The translations under genes and the position numbers were made by a program. From contig CAMBAL010000004.1 of the NCBI GenBank assembly GCA_945864225.1, positions 17,317 through 81,316 of the forward strand: a stretch of DNA of 64,000 bases. The letters are read 5' to 3'. The stretch comes from an uncultured Blautia sp. GTDB taxonomy: Bacteria > Bacillota > Clostridia > Lachnospirales > Lachnospiraceae. Within the stretch, counting starts at the first letter, position 1. Every line of letters starts with the position of its first letter. The notes below the pieces were generated by a model. That model worked only from the letters and a program-made list of their open reading frames with translations. It was not told the DNA's origin and searched no databases. Below, piece after piece: positions 33,952-42,216 of the stretch.

Positions 33952-34833
33952 ATGAAAACGAAAAAAAGAAACATGGTTCCTTACTTTTTTATACTTCCGG
34001 CCTTTCTTATCCATGTATGTATTGTGGCAATTCCATCATTGAGTACATTTGTAATGTCTTTGTATGACTGGAATGGACTTGGAAATGGAAAGTTTATAGG
34101 TCTGGATAACTTTATCGAAATTTTTCAGGATCCGATTGTTAAAAAAGCAATCTGGCATAATATTCAGTGGCTGCTGATTTTTATTACCATTCCGCTGATC
34201 CTTGGTTTTACAGCAGCGATTCTGATCAGCAGTCTGCATCGGAGTCAGATGCTTTTCCGTACAATTTATTTCATTCCGTATGTAATTTCGGCAGCAGTAG
34301 CCGGACGTATCTGGATGGCTTACATGAATCCATATTATGGCCTGAATAATTTCTTTGCAAAAATCGGACTGGAAAGTCTGTCGAAAATGCAGTGGCTTGG
34401 AAATCCGAAAATATCACTGTTTTCTGTTGCATTTGTAGACAACTGGCACTGGTGGGGATTTATTATGGTGTTGTTTCTTGGAGCATTGCAGCAGATTGAT
34501 CCGACTTTGTATGAAGCGGCAAGAGTTGATGGAGCCAACAGATTTCAGGAATTGTGGCATGTTTCCATCCCTGGAATACGTCCGACAATTGCATTTGTGT
34601 TAATCATGACAATTATGTGGTCATTCCTGACCTTTGATTATGTATATGTTATGACAAAGGGCGGACCTGCATATTCCACAGAAATTCTGGCTACCTATAT
34701 TTATGGAAATGCTTTCGTGAAATACAGAGCCGGATATGCGAATGCGTTATGTGTGGTTCAGAGTGTAATCTGTATTTTTATTTATTTCTTCCAGAAATGG
34801 GTAAGCAAAAAAGGAGGCCTTGAGGATGACTAA
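33952..34833 (+). CDS. Sugar ABC transporter permease (MalF/UgpA type)
   Basis: A 293-residue protein with six membrane segments and the EAA loop ALYEAARVDGANRFQELWHVSIPGI near residue 185, which contacts the ATPase. It begins with basic residues (MKTKKRN) after AGAGGTGATG. It overlaps the next permease by 8 bp. With that permease it forms the membrane channel for the substrate bound by the protein at 32509. Confidence 0.93.
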   Translation: MKTKKRNMVPYFFILPAFLIHVCIVAIPSLSTFVMSLYDWNGLGNGKFIGLDNFIEIFQDPIVKKAIWHNIQWLLIFITIPLILGFTAAILISSLHRSQMLFRTIYFIPYVISAAVAGRIWMAYMNPYYGLNNFFAKIGLESLSKMQWLGNPKISLFSVAFVDNWHWWGFIMVLFLGALQQIDPTLYEAARVDGANRFQELWHVSIPGIRPTIAFVLIMTIMWSFLTFDYVYVMTKGGPAYSTEILATYIYGNAFVKYRAGYANALCVVQSVICIFIYFFQKWVSKKGGLEDD

Positions 34834-35671
34834 AAAAAGAATGACAGGGAAAGGAATCCTGTTTGGTTTTTTAAAATGGTTTTTTCTGATTGGAATGGCT
34901 GCATTTGCTGCAGTTCCCCTGATTCAAGTGTTATTGAACTCTTTTCGCTCTGATGCGGAATGTAAAACAATGCCAATTGGTTTTCCGGACCAGTGGACAT
35001 TGGATAACTGGTCGGAAACATGGAAGATTGGTGGATATGCGACCGCATATTTCAACAGTATTTTTACTGCAGCAGTTGTAATTGTATTGGTATTAACAGT
35101 GACAGGTCTTGGCGCTTATGCGATCAGTAAACTTGAATTTAAAGGACGGGAATTCTTTAATGCATATTTCTTTGTGGCAATTTCTCTTCCTGGATTTTTG
35201 TATATTGTACCGGATTATTTTGCCATGAATTCCATTGGTCTTGTAGACACAAGATGGTCATTGATCATTATTTACACTGCAACGAATATTCCGTTTAATA
35301 TGCTTCTTTTAAAGACGTTTTTGAGTGGGATTCCCCGCGAACTGGAGGAGGCAGCCAAAATTGACGGGTGTAATGAACTGAATAGTTTTCTGAAGATTAC
35401 ACTTCCTCTTGCAAAACCTATGTTTCTGACGATTGCTATTCTGGTATTTGTAAATGTATGGAATGAGTTTCTTTGGTCCAATACTTTTATTTCTTCTGAT
35501 GCATTGAAACTGGTTGCCACTCGATTTGTGAAATTTACAGGTGAGCATTCTTCCAATATGGCGCGTATCTACACGGCAAGCTGTATTACAATTGCTCCGA
35601 TTATTATTTTGTATCTGTTCTTCAGCCGTAAATTTATTGAAGGTATGACCAGCGGAAGCGTGAAAGGGTGA
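34826..35671 (+). CDS. Carbohydrate ABC transporter permease (MalG/UgpE type)
   Basis: A 281-residue permease with six membrane segments and the EAA motif ELEEAAKIDGCNELNSFLKI near residue 175. ATG 34826 is preferred to the TTG at 34820, because AAGGAGG lies 8 bases before the ATG. The start codon is within ATGACTAA shared with the stop of the first permease, so translation is coupled. It is followed by the ribokinase gene 74 bp downstream. Confidence 0.93.
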   Translation: MTKKRMTGKGILFGFLKWFFLIGMAAFAAVPLIQVLLNSFRSDAECKTMPIGFPDQWTLDNWSETWKIGGYATAYFNSIFTAAVVIVLVLTVTGLGAYAISKLEFKGREFFNAYFFVAISLPGFLYIVPDYFAMNSIGLVDTRWSLIIIYTATNIPFNMLLLKTFLSGIPRELEEAAKIDGCNELNSFLKITLPLAKPMFLTIAILVFVNVWNEFLWSNTFISSDALKLVATRFVKFTGEHSSNMARIYTASCITIAPIIILYLFFSRKFIEGMTSGSVKG

Positions 35672-35745
35672 GATTTGCTGCCTGCTGGAAAAATATGATA
35701 TTTTGGTATAAAATAGTACAAAATCAACCGAAAGGAGGAGGCGAT

Positions 35746-36672
35746 ATGAAAAAAATCCTGATTATCGGAAGCCTGAACATGGATATGGTAATAGGAATGA
35801 GACATATGCCTGTAGTAGGAGAAACAGTTCTGGGAGAAAATCCTTCTTATATACCCGGAGGAAAGGGAGCCAATCAGGCGTATACAGCCGGAAGCCTGGG
35901 CGGAAATGCAGCAATGCTGGGATGTCTGGGAAATGACAGCCATGGCAGGGCTTTGCTGGATAATATGAAAAAAAGCGGCATTGACTGTTCCGGACTTTCC
36001 CAGTTGGAAGAATATCCGACAGGAATGGCTGTAATCTATGTCAATGAGGAGGGCAACAATTCGATTGTTGTCATTGCAGGTGCCAACAGGGCCTGCGATG
36101 TGGAATACCTGAAAGCACATGATGAAATGATCCGTGAGAGCGATTATGTGATTTTTCAGATGGAAATTCCTTATGAGGCAGTGTTTTACGGAATCCGGAG
36201 GGCAAAGGAACTGGGCAAGACCGTGATTCTGAATCCGGCACCGGCACCGGATGAACTGCCGGATGATATTCTTGCAAAAGTGGATTATCTTACACCGAAT
36301 GAAACAGAAATTGCGAAAATCACCGGAAAAACCGAGGAAACGCTGGAAAGTATCCAGGCAGGTGCAGAAGAACTGCTTGGAAAAGGCGTGAAAAATATTT
36401 TGGTAACACTGGGAAGCCAGGGCGCAATGCTTGTAAATGAAGAAGGCGTACAGCAGTATCCCACAAGAAAGGTGGAGGCTGTGGATACTACGGCAGCAGG
36501 GGATTGCTTTAATGCAGCTTTTGTGGTAGGACTGTCTGAGGGAATGAGTAATGCAGAGGCCATCCGGTTTGCAAACACGGCTTCGTCCATTGCTGTGACG
36601 CGGAAGGGCGCGCAGAGCTCCATACCGACCCGTGAAGAAGTGGATGAAGTCATGTGCAGGGAGAACAAATAA
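35746..36672 (+). CDS. rbsK: Ribokinase
   Basis: The 308-residue PfkB-family kinase has GSLNMDMVIGMRHMPVVGET (N-terminal sugar-binding motif), PGGKGANQAY near residue 40 and VDTTAAGDCFNAAFV with the catalytic Asp near residue 253. This is typical of ribokinase, which converts D-ribose to ribose 5-phosphate in the cytosol. ATG 35746 follows AAAGGAGGAGG; the frame is open upstream to 35668 but without a site. It is a second kinase in the same island as the LacI-kinase fusion, so two kinases would serve one pathway, or two different sugars. Confidence 0.92.
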   Translation: MKKILIIGSLNMDMVIGMRHMPVVGETVLGENPSYIPGGKGANQAYTAGSLGGNAAMLGCLGNDSHGRALLDNMKKSGIDCSGLSQLEEYPTGMAVIYVNEEGNNSIVVIAGANRACDVEYLKAHDEMIRESDYVIFQMEIPYEAVFYGIRRAKELGKTVILNPAPAPDELPDDILAKVDYLTPNETEIAKITGKTEETLESIQAGAEELLGKGVKNILVTLGSQGAMLVNEEGVQQYPTRKVEAVDTTAAGDCFNAAFVVGLSEGMSNAEAIRFANTASSIAVTRKGAQSSIPTREEVDEVMCRENK

Positions 36673-36800
36673 AGCATGCAATCAGACATAAAGAAAAAAG
36701 CATGCAATCAGACATAAAGAGAGAAGCATGCATTCAGGCATAAAGAAAAAAAGTATGCAGTCAGACATAAAAAGAAAAACATGAAGTCAATTATAAAAGA
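36673..36800. repeat. 26-27 bp tandem repeat directly after the ribokinase stop
   Basis: About five copies of AGCATGCAATCAGACATAAA followed by an A/G-rich tail start at 36673, 36699, 36725, 36752 and 36778 (period 26-27), decaying in later copies. The first copy begins at the base after the stop codon, and the array fills the spacer to the next gene. Confidence 0.85.
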
Positions 36801-36832
36801 AATACAGTCATGCATAGGAGGAACAATAAAAG

Positions 36833-38968
36833 ATGAAGCAGGAATACATCGAGAATATATATGCCGGCTGGCTGGCAAAAATCATAGGAATCCGTCTTGG
36901 TGCTCCCATTGAAGGATGGACCTATGAAAAGATAAAAAACATGTACGGTGACCTGCGGGATTATCCGGTGGATTATCATGAATTTGCAGCGGATGATGAC
37001 AGCAACGGACCGCTGTTTTTCCTGAGAGCGCTGGAAGAAGGCAGGCATGGATTTGACCTTGAGGCGCAGGATGTTGCCGAGGCACTTTTGAATTATGCAC
37101 CGTTTGAGCATGGGTTTTTCTGGTGGGGTGGTTATGGTATCTCCACAGAGCATACCGCATACCTGAATCTGCGTAATGGAATTACCGCTCCGAGAAGCGG
37201 AAGCATTGAGCAGAACGGCTATGCAACGGCGGAGCAGATCGGCGGTCAGATTTTTATTGATACATGGGGGCTGGTAACACCGGGAAATCCGGATCTGGCT
37301 GCAAAATATGCTGAAAAAGCTGCCAGCGTCACTCATGGCGGCAATGGAATTTATGGAGGAATTTTTGTCGCCGTATGTATCAGTTATGCTTTTGAAGAAA
37401 AAGATATCCGGAAAATCATTGAAAAAGGCCTTTCCTATATTCCGGAGGATTGCGAATATGCCCGTGTGGTGAGAGCCGTGATGGCATTTCATGAGAAGCA
37501 TCCGGAAAACTGGAGAGACTGCTTCCAGTATATTTATGAAAATTTTGGTTATGACAAATATCCCGGAAACTGCCATATCATTCCCAATATTGCCGTCATG
37601 ATTCTCGGACTTCTCTATGGAGAAGGAGATTTTTCCGATACCCTGAATATCACAAATATGTGCGGCTGGGATACGGACTGTAATGTAGGAAATGTGGCAA
37701 CGATTATGGGTGTGAGAAACGGTCTGGCAGGAATTAAATATGATAAATGGAGAAAACCGATCAACGATTTTCTGGCATGCTCCAGTGTGGTCGGTTCCAT
37801 GAACATTATGGATATCCCTTATGGCGCTTCTTATATCGCAAAACTGGCATATGCGGTAGCAGGTGAGGAAATGCCGGAACCGTGGAAAACCATTACGGAA
37901 GAACGAATTGACAGCTGTCATTTTGAATATCCGGGTTCTACACATGCAATTCGTGTTCGTACGGAAAGCTTCGGCAATGCCCGTACCGGTTATGAGACAG
38001 CTGTTATGAATACGGACGAATCTGCAGCGACAGGTATCCGTTCCCTGAAAGTACTGGCAAAAATGGTGACTGGCGGAGATGCTGTTTATGCATATCGCAA
38101 AACGTATTATCGCCCGGAAGATTTCCATGACAGTCGTTATGACCCATGTTTTTCCCCGCTGATCTATCCGGGTCAGACTCTGCATGCAAGTGTCTGCATA
38201 CCAGAGTACAGCCAGGACGCGCTGATCAGCCTTTATGTCCGTGACGCGCATACCGGAAAGGTTTATGAAAGTGAAAAAACTGCTGTGAAAAAGGGAGAAT
38301 GGAATACAATTTCTTTCGAAATCCCTTCGCTGGAGGGGGCACTTCTGGACGAAATGGGCGTCTGCTCACGTATCATGGGAACCCATACAGAAGTTTTTGA
38401 TTATGTGGTACTTCTGGATGATCTGTATGCAGACGGAAATCCGGACTATACTCTGGACTTTTCTGCAGAAACCGCAGAAGTATGGCCGGGGCTTCACCGG
38501 GAAATCAGCCAGATGACCAAACTGAAAGGGCTGATGTATCTTGAGGATGGACAGCTTCATCTCTCCTGCTCCGATTTTGCGGAAGCCTATACGGGAAGAC
38601 ATGACTGGAAGGATTACGGGGCAGAATTTACATTTACCCCTCTTACAGGAGAACACCATATGGTAAATGTCCGCGTGCAGGGAGCCATTCGTTCTTATGC
38701 TTTTGGACTTCTTCCGGATGGAAAAGCCGCACTGCTGAAGAACGATAACGGATACCGTGTCCTTACGGAAAAACCATTCAACTGGAAATCCGGTGAGGAG
38801 TATACGGTGAAAATCACTGTAAAAGGAAATGCCCTGAAAGCAGAAATCGGAGACTGTGTCCTGGAAGCCTGTGATGAAGAGCATCCGTATCTGAGAGGTT
38901 CTGTCGGTGTATCCATGATGAAAGGCAGCCATGATAAATACCGCAGAATTAAAATCACGAAAGAATAG
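36833..38968 (+). CDS. ADP-ribosylglycohydrolase family protein with long C-terminal beta-rich extension, copy 2
   Basis: A 711-residue protein. Residues 1-345 are the ADP-ribosylglycohydrolase fold (NIYAGWLAKIIGIRLGAPIEGW, metal site ADDDSN at 53-58, second metal motif CGWDTDCNVG from Cys277). Residues about 365-710 are not part of the usual enzyme (family length about 300-450) and look like two beta-sandwich modules, the second being like the concanavalin/LamG-type (YVVLLDDLYADGNPDYTLDF, GEEYTVKITVKGNALKAEIG). No signal peptide, so it acts inside the cell, after the ABC importer. The extension may bind the aglycone or a glycan. It is the last gene of the ribokinase operon. Confidence 0.88.
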   Translation: MKQEYIENIYAGWLAKIIGIRLGAPIEGWTYEKIKNMYGDLRDYPVDYHEFAADDDSNGPLFFLRALEEGRHGFDLEAQDVAEALLNYAPFEHGFFWWGGYGISTEHTAYLNLRNGITAPRSGSIEQNGYATAEQIGGQIFIDTWGLVTPGNPDLAAKYAEKAASVTHGGNGIYGGIFVAVCISYAFEEKDIRKIIEKGLSYIPEDCEYARVVRAVMAFHEKHPENWRDCFQYIYENFGYDKYPGNCHIIPNIAVMILGLLYGEGDFSDTLNITNMCGWDTDCNVGNVATIMGVRNGLAGIKYDKWRKPINDFLACSSVVGSMNIMDIPYGASYIAKLAYAVAGEEMPEPWKTITEERIDSCHFEYPGSTHAIRVRTESFGNARTGYETAVMNTDESAATGIRSLKVLAKMVTGGDAVYAYRKTYYRPEDFHDSRYDPCFSPLIYPGQTLHASVCIPEYSQDALISLYVRDAHTGKVYESEKTAVKKGEWNTISFEIPSLEGALLDEMGVCSRIMGTHTEVFDYVVLLDDLYADGNPDYTLDFSAETAEVWPGLHREISQMTKLKGLMYLEDGQLHLSCSDFAEAYTGRHDWKDYGAEFTFTPLTGEHHMVNVRVQGAIRSYAFGLLPDGKAALLKNDNGYRVLTEKPFNWKSGEEYTVKITVKGNALKAEIGDCVLEACDEEHPYLRGSVGVSMMKGSHDKYRRIKITKE

Positions 38969-39046
38969 GCATACAGGAGAAGTCGATGAAATCAGGCAGT
39001 ACAGAATTGAGACATAAATCTTTTTGTGATGACAGGCAAATGGTAA

Positions 39047-39211
39047 CTAGTATAACCCGCGATAAATAACCTTATGTTTCGTTGGTCTGCTTTCCCGATA
39101 GCACAGTTGTAAAAGCCTCAGCGTAGCCCGCTACGCCTGCGTTTTTACAACTGCACTCTCGAAAAAGCATCCTCACCGAAACAATAAGGCATTTATCGTG
39201 GCTTATACTAG
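39047..39211. repeat. 165-bp nested palindromic element, possibly MITE-like
   Basis: Ends CTAGTATAA (39047-39055) and TTATACTAG (39203-39211) are perfect inverted repeats. Inside, CGATAAAT/ATTTATCG, CCTTAT/ATAAGG and TTTCG/CGAAA continue the stem, and the centre has AGTTGTAAAA/TTTTTACAACT with AGCGTAGC/GCTACGC. It has no ORF and lies between the ARH gene and its terminator. The layout fits a repetitive extragenic palindrome or a MITE. Confidence 0.75.
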
Positions 39212-39238
39212 CATTAAAAACAGAATTACAGAAATCAG

Positions 39239-39290
39239 ACAAATGGTTTCCTGAAGATGAAAATACTTCGGGAAACCATTTGTTATTTAT
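39239..39290 (+). terminator. Terminator of the ribose operon
   Basis: ACAAATGGTTTCC (39239-39251) pairs with GGAAACCATTTGT (39271-39283), followed by TATTTATT. The palindromic element lies between it and the last gene. Confidence 0.75.
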
Positions 39291-39439
39291 TCTGCATAAT
39301 TGTCCAAAAAGACAAAAAAAGGTTTTAAAAATTGTATGATTTCCAGATTTTTCTGAATACCTGCTTTTTCATTGATTATGAAAAACAGATGTGGTATTTT
39401 ATTTAAAGAGTTTCATAAATTAACACTTTATTGCGGGAA

Positions 39440-39474
39440 AGGTCAATGGAGACATCAGGGGGTTCCATTGACCT
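39440..39474. promoter_or_regulatory. Inverted repeat in the 5' leader of the DUF917/hydantoinase operon
   Basis: AGGTCAATGGA (39440-39450) and TCCATTGACCT (39464-39474) form an 11-bp perfect stem, 28 bp before the DUF917 start. It may be an operator for PucR or an attenuator. An AT-rich region from 39301 to 39420 probably contains the promoter; nothing else is seen there. Confidence 0.55.
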
Positions 39475-39502
39475 ATTTTATAAAGAAAGGAAGTAAAACT
39501 GA

Positions 39503-40600
39503 ATGAGAAAAATCGGTGTAAAAGAGATTGAAGATATGGCAGTAGGTGCTGCTGTACTTGGAACCGGCGGAGGCGGAGATCCTTATATCGGAAAGCTAAT
39601 GGCAATTCAGGCGATCAAAGAGTGCGGCGAAGTGGAAATGATTACTCCGGAGGAGGTTCCGGATGATGCGATTGTGGTCCCTTCTTCTATGATGGGGGCA
39701 CCTACCATTCTGGTGGAAAAAATCCCGAACGGAAGTGAGCCGTTCCGGACTTTTGATGCACTGGAAAAACTGAGAGGTATGAAAGTATATGCGACCATGT
39801 CCATCGAAGCGGGCGGACTGAACTCGATGATTCCATTTGTTCTTGCAGCCAGAAGAAGGCTTCCGATTGTAGATGCGGATTCCATGGGACGTGCATTTCC
39901 GGAGCTGCAGATGACAACCTTCCATCTGCATGGCGTGACCTGCGCACCGATGGTTCTCAGTGATGAAAAAGGAAATACCGTTTCCATGGATACTATTGGA
40001 AATAAATGGACGGAGGACATTGCCAGAGCGGCAACTGCGGTCATGGGCGGTTCCACATTCATGGCATCTTATGCCATTGACGGAAAGACTCTGAAAAAAG
40101 CCTGTGTTCCGTATACAGCTTCGAAATGTGAGCAGATCGGACGTGCGATCCGTGAAGCAAAAGAACGGAATATCAGCCCTGTTGAGGCTGTTCTGGAAGT
40201 GATGGGAGGCTTTGAATTATTCCGCGGAAAAGTGGTGGATGTAGCCAGAAAGACGGATGGCGCTTTTGTGCGCGGTACTGCAGTACTGGAAGGAATTCTG
40301 GATTATAAGGATCAGACCTGTGAGATCTGTTTCCAGAATGAAAATATTATCGCGAAGGTTGGAGAGGAAGTGCTTGCAACAGCACCGGATCTGATCATCA
40401 ATCTGGATACGGAGACGGGTCTTCCGGTTACTACGGAGGGACTGAAATATGGTGCCAGAACAGTCCTGATTTCTGCGCCCTGCAGCCCGCAGTGGAGAAC
40501 TCCTAAGGGACTCGAAACAGTTGGTCCCAGATATTTCGGGTACGATGTGGACTATGTGCCGGTGGAAGAACGCGTAAGCAGAAGAAAGGAAATGAAGTAG
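39503..40600 (+). CDS. DUF917 family protein (thiohydantoin desulfurase-like), copy 2
   Basis: A 365-residue DUF917 protein with the N-terminal signature VLGTGGGGDPYIGK near residue 18, VDADSMGRAFPELQM (the central metal-site block) and APDLIINLDTETGLPVTTEG near 300. It shares the architecture, but only modest identity by eye, with the copy at 2508; the HPTG/PCNGR block of copy 1 is replaced by DSMGRAFP. The family includes the desulfurase of ergothioneine-derived thiohydantoins, and the next gene is a hydantoinase, so a heterocycle with a hydantoin-like ring is the likely substrate. It is separated from the hydantoinase by 1 bp. Confidence 0.87.
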   Translation: MRKIGVKEIEDMAVGAAVLGTGGGGDPYIGKLMAIQAIKECGEVEMITPEEVPDDAIVVPSSMMGAPTILVEKIPNGSEPFRTFDALEKLRGMKVYATMSIEAGGLNSMIPFVLAARRRLPIVDADSMGRAFPELQMTTFHLHGVTCAPMVLSDEKGNTVSMDTIGNKWTEDIARAATAVMGGSTFMASYAIDGKTLKKACVPYTASKCEQIGRAIREAKERNISPVEAVLEVMGGFELFRGKVVDVARKTDGAFVRGTAVLEGILDYKDQTCEICFQNENIIAKVGEEVLATAPDLIINLDTETGLPVTTEGLKYGARTVLISAPCSPQWRTPKGLETVGPRYFGYDVDYVPVEERVSRRKEMK

Positions 40601-40601
40601 G

Positions 40602-42170
40602 ATGAAGAACTGGAGAATCGGAATTGATGTAGGCGGTACAAATACAGATGCAGTAGTCATTGATGAAAAATTAAATCTGATTGCCGGTGTAAAAAATCCG
40701 ACAACAGATGATGTTATGACAGGAATTGAGCAGGCCATGCATCGGGTGCTCGCCATGCCCGGAGTAGATAAAGAGAAGATTGGTTATGCCATGCTGGGAA
40801 CTACACATTGTACCAATGCGATTGTGGAAAGAAAACGTCTGAACAAGGTGGCGGTTCTTCGTATCGGTGCACCGGCGGCAGTAGCGATCCCTCCGATGGC
40901 AGACTGGCCGGAGGACCTGAAGGAGGCGATGGATGTCAAATACTACCTTGTCGGCGGCGGAAACGAATTTGACGGACGTGAGATTGCACCTCTGGATGAG
41001 GAGAAAATTCTGGAATGCGCAGAAGATATGAAAACAAACGGAGTCGAGTCTGTTGCAGTTATTGCAGTATATTCTCCGGTTTCCGACAAGCATGAAAAAC
41101 GTGCCGGAGAGCTGCTCCGGAGCGTCCTGCCGGAAAGTGTTTCCATTACTTTTTCCAATGAGATCGGATCGGTCGGACTTCTGGAAAGAGAAAACGCTTC
41201 CATTTTGAATGCAGCCTTAAGAGATGTGGCAAAAGTAACGGCAGAAAGTTTTGTGGCTGCACTGGAGGAAGAAAACATAAAGGATGCGGAAGTTTATCTG
41301 GGACAGAATGACGGTACTCTCATGAGCGTGGAATATGCGAAGAAATACCCGATCCTTACCATCGCTTGCGGTCCGACAGATTCTATCCGTGGTGCGGCTT
41401 TCCTGACAGAGATGAAAGAAGCAATTGTGGTGGATATCGGCGGAACGACCACCGATGTGGGAGTGCTGACCAATGGTTTCCCGAGGGAATCTATGGTTGC
41501 TGTTGAAATCGGAAAGGTAAGAACGAATTTCCGTATGCCGGATATTATTTCCATAGGTCTTGGCGGCGGATCGATTGTCCGTGAAAAGGAAAACGGGGAA
41601 GTGACGGTAGGACCTGATTCCGTAGGATTCAGGGTAACCGAAAAAGCGCTGTGCTTCGGCGGAGATACTCTGACAGCAACGGACATTGTGGTTGCTCTCG
41701 GAATGGCTGAAGGAGTAGGTGATCCGGACAAAGTGTCTCATCTGCCGAAAGAAATGCTGGATAAGGCATATGCAAAGATTAAGGAAAGCGTGGAGGAAGC
41801 CGTAGACCGTATGAAGACCAGTGCGGGAGACGTGGACGTGATTCTCGTCGGCGGAGGCTCTATTCTGATCGGAGATGATCTGGAAGGTGCTGCCCATGTA
41901 TATAAACCGGAAAACTTCGGCGTGGCAAATGCCATCGGTTCGGCCATCGGCCAGGTGTCCGGACAGATTGAAAAGGTATTTTCCATGGAACACACGCCGA
42001 GACTGGAAGCAATTGATATAGCGAAGAATATGGCGAAAGAGGAAGCGATTCAGGCAGGAGCACAGCCGGATTCCGTAGAGATCATTGATGTGGAAGATGT
42101 GCCTATGGCTTATCTTGGCGATGCTGTGAGAATCCGTGTAAAAGCAGTGGGAGATTTAAAACTGTTATAA
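40602..42170 (+). CDS. Hydantoinase/oxoprolinase family protein (HyuA-like, N-terminal and kinase-type ATPase domain)
   Basis: The 522-residue protein has the hydantoinase A N-terminal block RIGIDVGGTNTDAVVID and the HydA core VVDIGGTTTDVGVLTNGFP with IGLGGGSIVR. These bind ATP in the actin-like ASKHA fold; hydantoinases and oxoprolinase couple ATP hydrolysis to opening of a five-membered lactam ring. The HyuB partner subunit is not adjacent, so this may be a single-subunit type or use DUF917 as partner. The start ATG follows the DUF917 stop by one base, giving coupled translation. Confidence 0.9.
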   Translation: MKNWRIGIDVGGTNTDAVVIDEKLNLIAGVKNPTTDDVMTGIEQAMHRVLAMPGVDKEKIGYAMLGTTHCTNAIVERKRLNKVAVLRIGAPAAVAIPPMADWPEDLKEAMDVKYYLVGGGNEFDGREIAPLDEEKILECAEDMKTNGVESVAVIAVYSPVSDKHEKRAGELLRSVLPESVSITFSNEIGSVGLLERENASILNAALRDVAKVTAESFVAALEEENIKDAEVYLGQNDGTLMSVEYAKKYPILTIACGPTDSIRGAAFLTEMKEAIVVDIGGTTTDVGVLTNGFPRESMVAVEIGKVRTNFRMPDIISIGLGGGSIVREKENGEVTVGPDSVGFRVTEKALCFGGDTLTATDIVVALGMAEGVGDPDKVSHLPKEMLDKAYAKIKESVEEAVDRMKTSAGDVDVILVGGGSILIGDDLEGAAHVYKPENFGVANAIGSAIGQVSGQIEKVFSMEHTPRLEAIDIAKNMAKEEAIQAGAQPDSVEIIDVEDVPMAYLGDAVRIRVKAVGDLKLL

Positions 42171-42216
42171 AAAAGTTTTAAATAAATATGTCAAACAAAT
42201 TAAGGAGATGAAGATT

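Noticed and set aside
34820-34825. TTG at 34820 as start of the second permease
   Set aside because: The ribosome site ends 2 bases before it; ATG 34826 has normal spacing.
36673-36800. CRISPR-like array after rbsK
   Set aside because: Period is 26-27 bp without separate spacers; units are contiguous and decaying, so it is a tandem repeat, not a CRISPR.
36791-38251. Minus-strand 486-codon frame opposite the second ADP-ribosylglycohydrolase
   Set aside because: Shadow of a full-length recognised gene; Cys/His/Ile-rich antisense composition.
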